Assembly (NCBI GenBank): GCA_015178975.1
Contig: WHVD01000179.1
Location: 62,001-126,000, forward strand
DNA length: 64,000 nucleotides
Direction of reading: 5' to 3'
From: Hysterangium stoloniferum
Lineage: Eukaryota; Basidiomycota; Agaricomycetes; Hysterangiales; Hysterangiaceae
Shown: positions 1 through 10,853 of the stretch, piece by piece
Layout of the letters: every line of letters begins with the position of its first letter
Numbering within the stretch: position 1 is the first letter of the stretch
The notes under the pieces: generated by a model
Told to the model about the DNA's origin: nothing
What the model saw: only the letters and a program-made list of their open reading frames with translations
Databases searched by the model: none
Made by a program: the position numbers and the translations under genes

Positions 1-139
1 ACGCATCGAAATATTGTGGTAAGGTTGGAGACGGGGAGGCACCACGGGGAGGGTCTTGAGTAGGGTCTTCGCGGCGTGGAGTTGACGAGCGTTTGCCGAT
101 AGAGCAGATTGAATCCCAGGTGGCTTTTAAAAATGACAT
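1..139 (-). CDS. 5' end of a host gene leaving the window (partial)
   Basis: On the minus strand an ATG at 139-137, in the context aaaATGtc, opens a frame that stays open to the window edge, about 46 codons. The peptide begins MSFLKATWDSICSIGKRSST and continues with a proline/serine/arginine-rich stretch. The composition and clean frame look like the N-terminus of a real fungal protein, but no domain is visible and I do not recognise the family. The upstream side (about 335-820) is a diverged copy of the sequence just upstream of the C2H2 gene at 24710-25773, and both genes face the same way. The two genes may therefore sit behind paralogous promoter regions. Sequence to the left of base 1 is needed to identify it. 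Confidence 0.45.
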   Translation of the reverse strand, partial: MSFLKATWDSICSIGKRSSTPRREDPTQDPPRGASPSPTLPQYFDA

Positions 140-334
140 TTTGGACACCAGTAGATATAGATGGCGGGCAGCAGAAATTGGAATTTTACGTTGAAGATGA
201 CACGTAGGAGATGTCGAAGGGACGTTTTGTAGACAGTTTGTAGTTATAGTGCGGAGCTGATCGATGGATGCCAGGGCGGTGGCCGATGACTTATCTTCGC
301 TTATTAGAAAAGAAGGATATTTGAATGTGATGAG

Positions 335-820
335 CCCATGGTTAATATAATTGGATTATTCAGTGGCATGGCGCCAGACGCTAATATTTCCAATCTGTCA
401 CTCATAGAAGCATGGAAGGTCGTCGGCAACCAAAAATGTCATTTTGTCCCCTTTTTCGGAGTAAATGGTAAAATCAGCGTTTTCCCCGAAGCCTGTACAT
501 CGCTCGTCTCTGCCCAGGCTGCGTAGGCAAGTGGCCACTACAATCCATATGAGCATACGTGGAAGGGATATCTATCCGCGATACTGCATGTCAATTAATA
601 TACGGTCGGCTAAATACCGTGTATTCATACGGTACATGTGATTATGTGCAAATTGTATGACATGCCCCATATTAATATCAGGAGCTGGTATTCTATTAGT
701 TGCTGCTTGCCACACAACGTGGATATCTGATTGTAGATCAAATTTGAACGAAACCGCTAGTAAAAGTCTAAAGAGGGTGGCTATATCTTATTCACTGTGT
801 CCGATGACAGTTGTGCAAAC
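335..820. repeat. Diverged duplicate R1, partner of 25910-26388
   Basis: About 485 bp align base for base, with many substitutions and small indels, to 25910-26388 in the same orientation. Shared stretches include gctaatattt followed by ctcatagaagc-type sequence, a tacatcgctcg block near 499, and ggtgttttatt/ggtattctatt followed by ttgctg.ttgccacac near 690. No convincing reading frame is conserved, so it reads as shared upstream or promoter DNA rather than a gene. It lies about 200 bp upstream of the minus-strand start at 139; its partner lies about 135 bp upstream of the minus-strand start at 25773. Confidence 0.7.
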
Positions 821-869
821 AATACATCGAAAATGCCATGAATCTAATATATCAAAGTCTGTCGTGTGA

Positions 870-3515
870 AAAAATCTGTGTTGTTGATTGGTGAGTGGGG
901 GTCAGAGGTCATCGACATAGGAAGATAGACTGATCATCCTGTCGACAAATATCTTGATGTCGAGGAAGACTGAAGGTATGATCGACCCGACTCCGAGGAC
1001 GACTTATGAGTTCAATATAACTCAACAGAAGGTATGAAGCGGGCAAGCAAAGCTTCGTTTCTCACAGGTGATGACGATGCGTGTCGTGCAGATACTGGTG
1101 ATGAAGTAGAAGGTTAATCAATGTTGGGCGGGTCCATGGGGAAGTTCCAGCGGTTGTGGGGGAAACGCTACACGTAACATTCACCAAAATGTGATACAGG
1201 CTCCGCCCCCTGGCATACATATTGAAATCCATATAGGCAATTTGAAATTCCGGCAGAATGTTTGGAGATCGCGGCGTGCCTGGCCAGCAAGTGCAACTCG
1301 CCATCATTCGGTGGGCATGCGACACGGATTCAATTCAGACCTGACATTTAAGAGCAACATTTTCAATAAAATTTGCTCGCCATTGTTAAGTTAGAGCTAA
1401 TAAATAATATAACTCGCGGTGGCAACCTGACCACGGGACAATGTGCCTTATCGTCCACATTCAGCTGTATAGACGGGTCTAACAGCAATCCCTTATCTGT
1501 GAACCTTGACAGTCACCAGGAATGGACAGGCAGTCTTTCTTTGCTCTCTTCAATCCACGACACAGACCGGCATCCGACATGAGCATTCGGACCCTTAATC
1601 TTGTGGTGAGACAATGAATCGTACATCACACCGTGAGCCCTCGTACACTGAGGATTCTCATGGTGGTCCGACTCCCCACAGATTAGTTCCAGACATGTAT
1701 CTCGTACCGTTCCCCAATGCGCTTTATTGTTGTTTCATATTCCTTCCTATGCCTTACATGGATTATGTTTCCACTGTCAACTCCAATATACTCAACAGAA
1801 GTATGGTTATCGTAGTTGCTGTGGGGAGTGTGGATCACATCACCAAACGCTAGAAATGCCATCTGAAATGTGAGACTAGAAATGGAATCGCATTGGCGTT
1901 GCGTGCGTACTTTGTGTGACCCCAAGTGACCCAGAAACAATAGGATCATCCTCACCGGGATGTTCCTCGTGAAGACATTGAACTTCAGCGGCGTTGTGTG
2001 AATTATAGAAGTCGTTCAAGGGTGTGGTAGTTCAACTGTTATCAGAGGTGCGGCCAAGATCCATGAAGGGCGGTGTTTACGTATGGCTCCGGTGAAGAAA
2101 GAAGAAATGTATTCACACCCTTCAGAGTCCTAGAAGTAGGCATCCCAGATATTATGACTACCTGAGAAATAACGGCAATTAAAACAGTCGATCAAGCACA
2201 GTGTAAGGATTTCGAGATAGCGGAATCCTTCGGTTTGAGCTCTTACGAAGAGGAATGCACGGAGTGCTCCAATTCGACAAAGACTAGTGGGGAGTTCACC
2301 TATTTATGCTAGCAATACTAGACTAAGTCCCCTGACAACAAATAGTAGGTCTGAAACACTGTAATGATCGGAAAATTGTAGTACCTTCTCTCTTACCCCT
2401 TTTCGTCTAAGACAATGGCGGTGGCCTGCCCGATTCAAAGTCCGCCACGTCTGCTCCCGTTACACAGGCAGGCCTGATGGTAGGATAGGCGCCATGGTCG
2501 CCAGTGTTCTTCATACTGGGGGATTCATCATTCTTGGTCCAATCAGTTCAAGGCTTTGAATCCATTGTATGCATATTCTTGAACATAAGTACAAGGGATA
2601 TTCGTTTCAAATTTCTGAATGGTGTCCAGACAAAGGGGTAAATATGAAGACCCGGGTCTGTTGTGACACTCCACATTTTGACGATGCTTTACTGAAAGAA
2701 ATGATATCTCGATTGACTAAGCGGATAAAGTATATTGGAATAGCAAAAAGTTAAATGCTATCGACATTGACCATGAGGGATATACCAATACGAAAAAGAA
2801 ATGAAATAATTTGAAAGTCTGATTGTATTAGGTATAACGAGTATTAAAGAAGTAAGTGCTTGTATGAAGAAGGTGAGACAGAATATCTCAAAAAGACACA
2901 ATGCGTTGTATTGTTCAATCTGTTGGAATAGAAGATAGAAGGACACAGAAGTCACCAGAAGTGACCAAACTCAGACTCTGACTCAAACTCGAATGACCGG
3001 CGGTGGTAGATTGCCAACACGAAGATAGCGCTACGGTAAGTACATGTGGGTACATATGGGTCCAAACCACACACAACGAACAATCTCCTCTCAAATGTAC
3101 TATTATATACATGTAGTGTAGCTAGTGAATCTCTCAGCGAACATTTAAGGACTGAGAGTAAGTGATATGTCTATTGCCTCATCACGAAGCAAAACTTATC
3201 TATGTGTTTAGTACTTAAATGTCTTTAGGTATTGTATAATATAGCAAACATTTAACTGCTGAGATACTTAAACATCTTTAATTGAATAACCATTTCATCA
3301 TTATCCAGGTTTTTAATGTTCCGTCCCCTATAGTAATAATAAATGTAAAAGAGATTCACGAGTGGAAGAAGGTACAATGCCTCAAAAGATATCCAGACCT
3401 GTATAGTAGATATAACGTCTCAGTTGATGCGAAGAGAGAATGAACTATAATTGACTGCTGTACCAATAACAGATATAATGTCTACCAAAGTGTTAATGTG
3501 CTATCGGAAATACTG
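870..3515. other. Gene-poor stretch, nothing assigned
   Basis: About 2.6 kb of mixed composition with only short open frames of up to 90 codons. None has a recognisable domain, splice pattern or repeated partner elsewhere in the window. Chance frames are the simplest reading. It may hold untranslated or regulatory DNA of the flanking genes, but I see no specific signal. Confidence 0.5.
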
Positions 3516-3517
3516 AC

Positions 3518-3588
3518 AAACGCCGAAGAGACAAAACGATGAAATGGTGACAATGCCGGGTAACAACGCGTCTGAAAAACACGTGACT
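3518..3588 (+). repeat. 71-bp repeat, copy 1 of 2 (partner 10018-10087)
   Basis: The two copies share gaagagacaaaa, gatgaaatggtgacaatg and gggtaacaac almost exactly. Most differences are C in this copy and T in the partner (cgccg to tgctg, aacgatg to aatgatg, atgccggg to atgtcggg), the pattern expected from cytosine deamination at CpG. The flanks on both sides are unrelated. Confidence 0.75.
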
Positions 3589-3664
3589 CTCACGTGCAAC
3601 TATGACGTGTGCAACACTGCTCTGAACCTTCTCTTCGAATCAGATATGGAGGGCCCTGCTCATG
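3544..3664 (+). CDS. Candidate first exon ending at a strong splice donor
   Basis: An open frame from ATG 3544 (second ATG in frame at 3553) reads MVTMPGNNASEKHVTLTCNY, continues through a Cys/Asp/Asn-containing stretch, and runs into gtaagt at 3665, a consensus fungal 5' splice site. The frame is open upstream too. A diverged copy of the first 70 bp occurs at 10018-10087, where the matching ATG (10043) opens a 41-codon frame with different downstream sequence. The next exon is not resolved: acceptor-like ag dinucleotides occur before 3790, and the ORF at 3814-4590 could lie downstream. No family is recognised. Confidence 0.3.
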
Positions 3665-3813
3665 GTAAGTCTCTTCGTCCTAAATATGATATTTTAATTT
3701 GGAAATAGTAGGGTATCGGGGAACAGGAACGAATGGAACGGGAACAATCCCTGACACCTCAGGGATACCACTCCAACCCTAGGTCGGTCTAAGCCTTGAA
3801 CTATAATGAAGCC

Positions 3814-4590
3814 ATGAGGCTTAATATTCATAAAATCTTATCAACCCTTAAATGCTTTCATAATGTCGGCGATCTCCGGCCATCATCCTGCATCAAAGGT
3901 AAGCGTCCTTTCAACCAATGCCATAGTAGCAATAACATGCCTTTAGCATCTATCTATCCAAGGCCGCCAGGATGGATGCCATTGACCGACCTATCGTTCA
4001 ATGTCAGTTCATCCTGCTACTGTTTCTATAACCACACCGTCCTCCCGAAACTCTCAATGGCTGAACTTTTGACTTTGTTGCCAGCCTGCCGATTGTCGAC
4101 CCTAATGGTCAATCCTCGCATACTCTGGGCCAACCATTTACTGAAACAGTATATGTTCGTTCCGGAAATAGTGAACCAGATGCTGGCAGAAGGACATTAT
4201 CTACCTTCCACGATGCAGGTCTTTCCAATTTATCGCTGGTGTTGTAGAGTAGATGTCGACAGCGCTTTCCAAGCCAATTATACCAATAACCTCGCATTTC
4301 TCTTGTTTGCGGTGTGGGCGCATCCCAGGCTTCTCATTCAACTCGTTCTCTTCCTCTTCCGCTCTCACCCAGTGTCCTTAGAACGTTCCCGCTGCCCACG
4401 GGAACACCGCAGAGTCCACCCGATTAGCTCGTTCCTTTTCGTCTGCGTCCTCCTCGTCGCTCCGGCGCTGCATGACGGCTGTATCGTCAGCACTTATCAC
4501 AAACTTTGCTCTATATTACCTTCCACCCTTGCTGCTTTTCTTGACATATCTGCCCACTGGCTAGTTCTCAATAATGTTTTATTGCACTAG
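3814..4590 (+). CDS. Unrecognised 258-codon open frame
   Basis: The first ATG of the frame is at 3814; the frame itself is open slightly further upstream. The product would be about 258 residues, with no match to a family I know. It has two hydrophobic segments, roughly residues 170-190 (around NLAFLLFAVW and LLIQLVLFLF) and residues 213-230 (SSFLFVCVLLVAP), separated by a basic Arg/His-rich stretch, so a membrane protein is conceivable. Against this, the frame is Cys/His/Pro-rich in an irregular way, no homologue is visible in the window, and long frames can arise by chance in this composition. It could be an exon downstream of the candidate exon at 3544-3664. Confidence 0.25.
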   Translation: MRLNIHKILSTLKCFHNVGDLRPSSCIKGKRPFNQCHSSNNMPLASIYPRPPGWMPLTDLSFNVSSSCYCFYNHTVLPKLSMAELLTLLPACRLSTLMVNPRILWANHLLKQYMFVPEIVNQMLAEGHYLPSTMQVFPIYRWCCRVDVDSAFQANYTNNLAFLLFAVWAHPRLLIQLVLFLFRSHPVSLERSRCPREHRRVHPISSFLFVCVLLVAPALHDGCIVSTYHKLCSILPSTLAAFLDISAHWLVLNNVLLH

Positions 4591-4599
4591 CACCCACAA

Positions 4600-6600
4600 A
4601 CGCGACATAGCCTCTCTAGTCTCCTCCAACTCTGTTTCCCCAAGTCACGGCTTGGCCATCGAAAGCTATTTCTTATTCAGCAGTGGCTGCAATAAAACAA
4701 CCAATAGATCAGTCGGATACTACAGAAACTACCAACTCTCTGGGGATTCGCTCTTCACATTTGCCTTTCGTCGCCCCTGATAGCATCAGCCTTGTGTAGG
4801 ATGCAAGGCATACAGACTGCAGCGTTGCATTGAAAGCTACGACGTCATTGACGTCATCTCGTATGTCCCCTTTCTACCTTTCTATTTCTCTAGCCTACTT
4901 AAAATTTGCGTTAGCTTTAATAGTATTATTTTCCAGTGTTCTCTCATGATCAAGCAACCGCCGCCGCCGTTACGATAATACGATTTGTAAACCTGTGTCA
5001 TCCCGTATCAATACTAAACACTCAGCCGATTATTGTCAAACTTCCATTTGACACCCATCCAGTCTACAGTTCCCTGCCCCCAATCTTATCTCCGACCGCA
5101 TACGCATGTTAAAAAACACGAGTTAATTCCTCATGAACTACAAGACTAGTGAGGGGCGGCCGTAAAATCTGCTCGGAGACGGCACGATTGAAGGCCGGGA
5201 AAGGCGTGTTTTCAGTCGCACTCAGGCTGCACAAGTTAATCCTCTCACTCACGCGTGACCAAAATTGCCAGCAAATCACTTCCTTTGGGTCATTAGGGAT
5301 GACTTTAAGTTAGGCTCTTCACAGGTGGCATTAGTTAGTAATCCAAATGCCCAACTTCAAGAGCAGTCGGCGTGGTGGTTGCTATCCCTCGTCGGGTATT
5401 GGATTTACGTCACAGTGGATTGCTGGCATATAAATATTCGTGTCTTCGAGGTCTAGCCGCGTATCCAGTTTATTCTGGACGAAGCGAATACACCTCTCGA
5501 CATAGATCACAAGGATGGTATTAAGGCCATAAAGAAATTCTTCTTCTCTTTACCACAATAGCAGCCGTTACTTTTCCTCTGCCGCTGTTTCAAACGAAGT
5601 TCGCCTGAATGCTCACTCCACTTGGGACAAGAAGTGTTCCTCAATACTTTGGGCGAAGATGACTCTTCCTTACACTTGAGAACGCTCTAGTTCCATACTG
5701 TGCTCTTCTCAGGGACCAAACAAATCACACACATTTGGATCGATCGCCAATGGTCGGTTGCCCAACCCTTCCGAGCACAAGATATTTCCTTTCCTTGCCG
5801 CGAACAGACTTGACACGGATGTATGCCACTCTTTGGTGTGAGTTTCCTACCGAGTGTGAAGAAGTCAAATGTATACGAGATCCACTCGAAGCGCACCATG
5901 GAGGCATATTAGCATCTTGCTAACATAAGATGTCTACTCGTGGTGTTGCGTGGTGTTGATTTTCCTGGTGTCACCCTCACCCATACGATACTGACAGACA
6001 AATGAATATCAACTGATGCTTGCGGGGGATTAGCATTCCTCTTCCTACTATCGAACCTCGTTTGGCGGGCATCCAAAGAGAGGGACCAGACTTAGTCCGT
6101 ATAATCTGGGGGCACAAAGGACTCCAGATTCAAGGCCACGGATGGCGTGGTCGCGGTCGCACTCCAGCTGCAAAGGTAGTCATCCCACCCTGATGTGACC
6201 TTGCGACCCAAATTCCCAGCAATGCCCTTGATCCTTGTCGTTACCGTGATGCATGATGACATAGGAGGAGTCTGGCTGGTCACTGATGATATGAGAAAAA
6301 GGATCTACATCAAAGGTCGACCTAATATCAGTGTCCCTCTCTCCACCGTCCTTTTCTCAGCGCTAAACAGATTTTATGTAAACTTGGGTTGATCACTCAT
6401 GATCAATTGACCAGCCAAGTCCAATATCACCCTTTCCCTTGCTAAAATGATGTTTCTACAGCTCTAAGCCACTTCACTGTGACCTTGGAAAATTCCCCAG
6501 TGAATTTGAAACAGAAATAAACAAGAGAAAAGCACTATGCACAATTATTCAGTTTAGCTACCTTTGATGAACCAGGTTCTTTCACCTTGTTGATGGCATT
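4600..6600. other. No gene recognised
   Basis: Only short overlapping frames occur on both strands (for example around 5690-5920). They shadow one another and show no domain. No repeat partner was noticed elsewhere in the window. Confidence 0.45.
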
Positions 6601-6606
6601 GATTAA

Positions 6607-6756
6607 CCTGCAGTGGAGTGTGTTATATGGCTGGGCAGCTCTGAAGGAACCGAAAAGTACAGCCAAGAGCTGTTTGTACAAGACATGTTGGAGCTATGGA
6701 CATGGTCACCTCGTCATTTTCCCATCTTATACAGAAAGTGGACTCTACTCTCTTAA
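6607..6756 (+). pseudogene. Short coding-looking fragment, family unknown
   Basis: A 49-codon frame reads PAVECVIWLGSSEGTEKYSQ and continues ELFVQDMLELWTW. This has the amphipathic, aromatic composition of a real protein segment, but it is closed by stops on both sides. It lies in CpG-poor repeat DNA, so a decayed transposon or gene fragment is more likely than a working gene. Confidence 0.2.
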
Positions 6757-7564
6757 ATTATTTCCAATGAATGAATTAATCACTAGCCCACCCATTTGCA
6801 GCTTGATATGAGACAGACCTAAACTTCTCAGTCAGATCAAGATTGTTCCCTAATATGTTACCAGGCAGCCCAATCCTGCAAAAGCAGAAGGGTAACAAAA
6901 CTGCCATTGGAAGTGGTGACCTCAGAGTGGTCAGAAAGACATTGCCTATAACTTTATAATGAATGTGGAAGGTATCCTTGTTCAATAATGAAGCCATCAA
7001 GGAGATTTTTGTATGCAACCTCAGATATTACATGTCTACCTTACTGAAATTTTGGATCTGTTCTATTGAGTAAAGATGCAAGTACTGGGGTGCTGATGCC
7101 TACAGACTGCCAGTCCCCCTCCCCCCCATGTAGTTGCTCAATTCCTGGAATGATTAAGCTTTTCAGGTGGATGCAAAATTCACAGTCATTTAAATGATTC
7201 CATTGTATATAATTTCCTTCTTTTTATAGATTTTTGATGTTAAATACAGTGACTCCAAAAACCCTTTCCATGCTAACCCCAAATGCAGTGTGTGAAGTGC
7301 ACCACCTTACAGTGTGGGAATTCCACTTATGTAGCTTTGGTGGAGTCATACATAGTATATATCCTTGGCTACAGGATTGCTCCCTTGGTGACATGATTTG
7401 GGCCACAGGGTGTAGAGATATGATCAATTTAAAACAGCAATACCATGGAAAGGGTTTTTTCACTTTTGAACTGATAACTAGGATCTCAGTCAAATCATAG
7501 AATAATGGCCATTATTTATTAGTACAAACAAATATATACATGTAAATAGTATGTCTGAGTTCAA

Positions 7565-8120
7565 AATAGTTCCCACACTTCCACAGATAGTCCCGTGGAG
7601 GTTTCCAGTAATTAATTCCGAACACACTTTCTTCTGGGAATTGTCCCATGGAGTCCCCAGGTAATAAGTCCGGGGAAGTTCTGGGGATTAGTAGTACAAG
7701 ACAGTGTATCAGAATAATTACCAGAAGTCGGTAACAGCTGAGATGGACATGGCTTCAGCTTATGGGCTGCACCCTCATACACTCATTCAGGTGTCCATAT
7801 TTCAATCTGACAGAATGCATACAAGGAGATATAGATTCCAGAGTTCCTGTGGGGGTTCTGGGAATCAAGCATGCAGACAGACGAGAGGGCAGAGACTGGA
7901 TCAGGGGTGTAACTTGTTTGAGGGTCAAACTTGTTTGAGATTGAAACTGGATTCTAAGTACATGAATATAGCAGACTTATATAGACTTTGAAATGTAATA
8001 ATACCAAATCTGATGTTAATGAGAGGCAGAACTATTAAACATAAAATGAAACATGTAAATACCAACCTAGGTATTAGGGATGGAACAGAACAGGAGTGGA
8101 GAATGAATCATGACAGCTGG
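7565..8120 (-). repeat. LTR-type repeat, older copy of the 8489-9539 unit
   Basis: About 555 bp align to 8495-9050 in the same orientation. Both contain the marker ggcttcagctta followed by gggctgcaccct or aggctgcaccct. This copy has many CG to TG/CA differences and lacks most of the distal part seen in the younger copy. The same family supplies the solo LTRs at 39928-40766 and 49105-52150, which fixes the orientation as minus. Confidence 0.75.
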
Positions 8121-8450
8121 TGCATATAGGGTGACATGCAGGTTCTGGGACTCCAGTCAGAGTCTGGTTCGGGAGATGACCAAGAACATGTAACAAAGTT
8201 AAATGTTAAAGGGCGGAAACTCAGAAACCACACAAGGCTAGAGAGATCACCTGAGAACATTGAATGCTAAAACTATGAAAGGATAGACTACTTCACAGCC
8301 AACTGTTGCAAAGTAAGAAAAAGTGCAACAAAGGAGATAATAATGTAAATTATAATGTAGACCAGAATGCAAATATCACTATGTCAAGTATGGATTTTGT
8401 ATTAATAACAAGATTCACAAGATTCACTATATTTCAGGAAACAAGTCCAT

Positions 8451-8487
8451 ACAAAGACACTTAAACTGATGTATATGATTCAGTACC
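8451..8487 (+). repeat. 37-bp direct repeat, left copy
   Basis: This is identical over 37 bases to 9539-9575 (starts acaaagacacttaaac, ends gattcagtacc). The two copies sit immediately outside the two ends of the LTR-type unit 8489-9539. Confidence 0.85.
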
Positions 8488-8488
8488 C

Positions 8489-9539
8489 TGTTAAGTTCCC
8501 GAACAAAACTCCACCGATAGTCCCGCGGAGGTTTCCGGTAACTATTCCGAACACACACTTGCTTCCGGGAATAGTCCCACGGAGTCCCCGGGCAATAGGT
8601 CCTGGGAAAGTTCCGGGGATTATTAGTACAAGGAACGGTGATATCAGAATAATTACCAGAAAGTCTGGTGAACGACTGAGATGAACTTGGCTTCAGCTTA
8701 TAGGCTGCACCCTCGTACACTCATTCGGGTGTCCATATTTCGAGCTGACAGAATGCAGACAGGAGGGTATAGATTCCGGAGTTCCCGTGGGAGTTCCGGG
8801 AATTGAGTGTGCAGACAGACAAGAGGACTAGAGACTGTTCAAGGATCAAACTTGTTCAGGGGAAAACTAGTTCGAGATTGAAACTGGATTCTAAGTACGT
8901 GAACATAGCAGACTTATATAGACTGTGAAATGTAATAATACCAAATCCGGTATTAATGAGAGGGAGAACTATTAAACATAAAACAAAACAAGTAAATACT
9001 AAACTGGGAATTAGGGACGGAACGGAACGGGAGTGGAGAACGAATCATGACAGATCATTTAACCATAACTGGAGCGGGCTCAGTTAGAGGGGTTCCGGAA
9101 GTCCAGTCAGAGTCCGGTGACTTGGTGCACAAGATAGTGTCGGGTATAGACAGGCTTGATGTGCAGGAGGTCCGGTGGAGTCCGGTGGGTTTTCCAATGA
9201 CTGGTGTGTGAGACACAGAGACAGATAACAGGAGCAGGGTTCTATGCTCTGTTAGAGGGGTTCCAGGAGTCCGGTCGGAGTCCGGTGACTGGTACATAAG
9301 ACACAGAGTGTCGGGTGTATGTAGAGTGGAGTCCGGAGTCCGGAGGAGTCCGAGGACTGGTGTATGAGACATGGAGGGTTAGGTGCAGACAGGTGGTGTG
9401 TACAGAGAGTCAGGCATAAACAAGTTGACATGCGGGCTCCCGTGGGAACTCCGGTTGTTACTATACAATATAGAGGGTCGGGAGCATGTAGGACGGGGTC
9501 CGGGGGCCCGGAGGCCGGCGGGTATTCCGGTTCCTGACA
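8489..9539 (-). repeat. LTR-type repeat with a reiterated distal region
   Basis: Read on the minus strand the unit starts TGTCAGGAACC at 9539 and ends CTTAACA at 8489, like the two TSD-bounded solo LTRs of the same family (ends CCTAACA and CTTAACA). The part from about 9090 to 9535 is built from degenerate reiterations of a gtccggtgactggt-type motif, so any translation there is an artefact. CpG content is much higher than in the copy at 7565-8120, suggesting a younger or less decayed unit. Instead of a 5-bp target duplication it is flanked by 37-bp direct repeats. Confidence 0.7.
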
Positions 9540-9575
9540 CAAAGACACTTAAACTGATGTATATGATTCAGTACC
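9539..9575 (+). repeat. 37-bp direct repeat, right copy
   Basis: Identical partner of 8451-8487, with one base overlapping the end of the LTR-type unit. A repeat this long is not a normal retroviral-type target duplication. Confidence 0.85.
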
Positions 9576-10017
9576 ATTAAATGACATGCCATCCAATTAC
9601 CATCAATTTTTCACCTTCAAAGAATACCACATCCAAGGCCAACAAAGGGCACCAGGTAGGTTTCAGCAGCAAAAACAAAGTGTACCACAGTTATTGGCCT
9701 GGAAACAACACATCACCATAGAGTCCAACATGAAATTCAATGAATCAGTCATCATCACTTTGAATGATATGCCGGTTGCAGGAGGGAAGGACCCTATGAG
9801 CACCCAATGCATTGTGAAAACATGCTGACTGACACACCTGAACAACTCCCACATGCAGGGATGGAATGTCTTGAGCACACAACCCCAACTCCAGAGTCAG
9901 ACATGTCAGACATGCAAAATACAGAAAATGGCAAACCCAATGACATGTTACCAGCAGTTTTGATGTCGTGAGACTGCCATGACAACTACAATGCAACAAT
10001 TTGATGATCTGCTAGCA

Positions 10018-10168
10018 AATGCTGAAGAGACAAAATGATGAAATGGTGACAATGTCGGGTAACAACCCGTCTGAAAAATATATGACTTGGGCTATAGGAA
10101 AGTGCCGCACAGTGTGTCACACTGCCACAGAAGGTAAACTGTGTGACACTTCCTCATTAGAAAGGTGA
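10018..10168 (+). pseudogene. Decayed copy of the 3518-3588 segment with a 41-codon frame
   Basis: The first 70 bp match 3518-3588. From ATG 10043 a frame of 41 codons (MVTMSGNNPSEKYMTW, then a Cys-containing tail) runs to TGA at 10166. Sequence after about 10088 does not match the partner, so the duplication broke there. CpG positions of the partner are mostly TpG here, and the copy lies inside repeat DNA. Confidence 0.4.
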
Positions 10169-10853
10169 CTACTGCAACAATGAAATAACTTTACCTTTGG
10201 ATGACAGAGGCTCAAAAAAATGTTAAATACATGTGTGAAATGCTCTATATTGTTTTATATACTCTCAAAATGAAAATTATATACGGAAAACTTCTTTATT
10301 TGTATTAAAACACCTTAATACCTTTAAGTCTCCTTATAATTCAGCCTGGGTCATTTTCTGAGTATTCTTTCAGACTGTTTCTCAAACAGAGCTTCCTCAC
10401 ACATTCCCTCTGCTTTGCACTTCTGAACTGGTTGGGGTTTTGATCTATTTGGAGGGAAAATGTAAGATTCTTGAGTCTCTAGTTCACTGCCTTCACTAAA
10501 TTCTGGCCCATGCTACATGAAAGTATGAGCATTGATCTATATCAGATTTTGAAATTGATATTAAAATACCTGATATTCAGTCTCCTCTGGTTCAGGAATA
10601 TCACATTCATTCCAAGAGTAGGGAACAAAAGGATAAGGACTCCATTTATTCTGATGGTTACCTGCATCCAATCCCCACTGTTGCCAGCTGTAAGACTCCC
10701 TACACTGTGATTTGGTAATAATTAGTTCTATTGTAGTCCACATCCTATTGTAGTCCACATCCTATTGTTGCTCACATCCCATTGTTCTCCACTAGTATAT
10801 ATTATGTACATGTGGATTTCAATACAGTAGTGGTTTATTCCTCATCACTCATT

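Noticed and set aside
9055-9548. Minus-strand frames of about 100 codons rich in Thr/Pro/Ser
   Set aside because: They translate the reiterated gtccggtgactggt motif of an LTR-type repeat.
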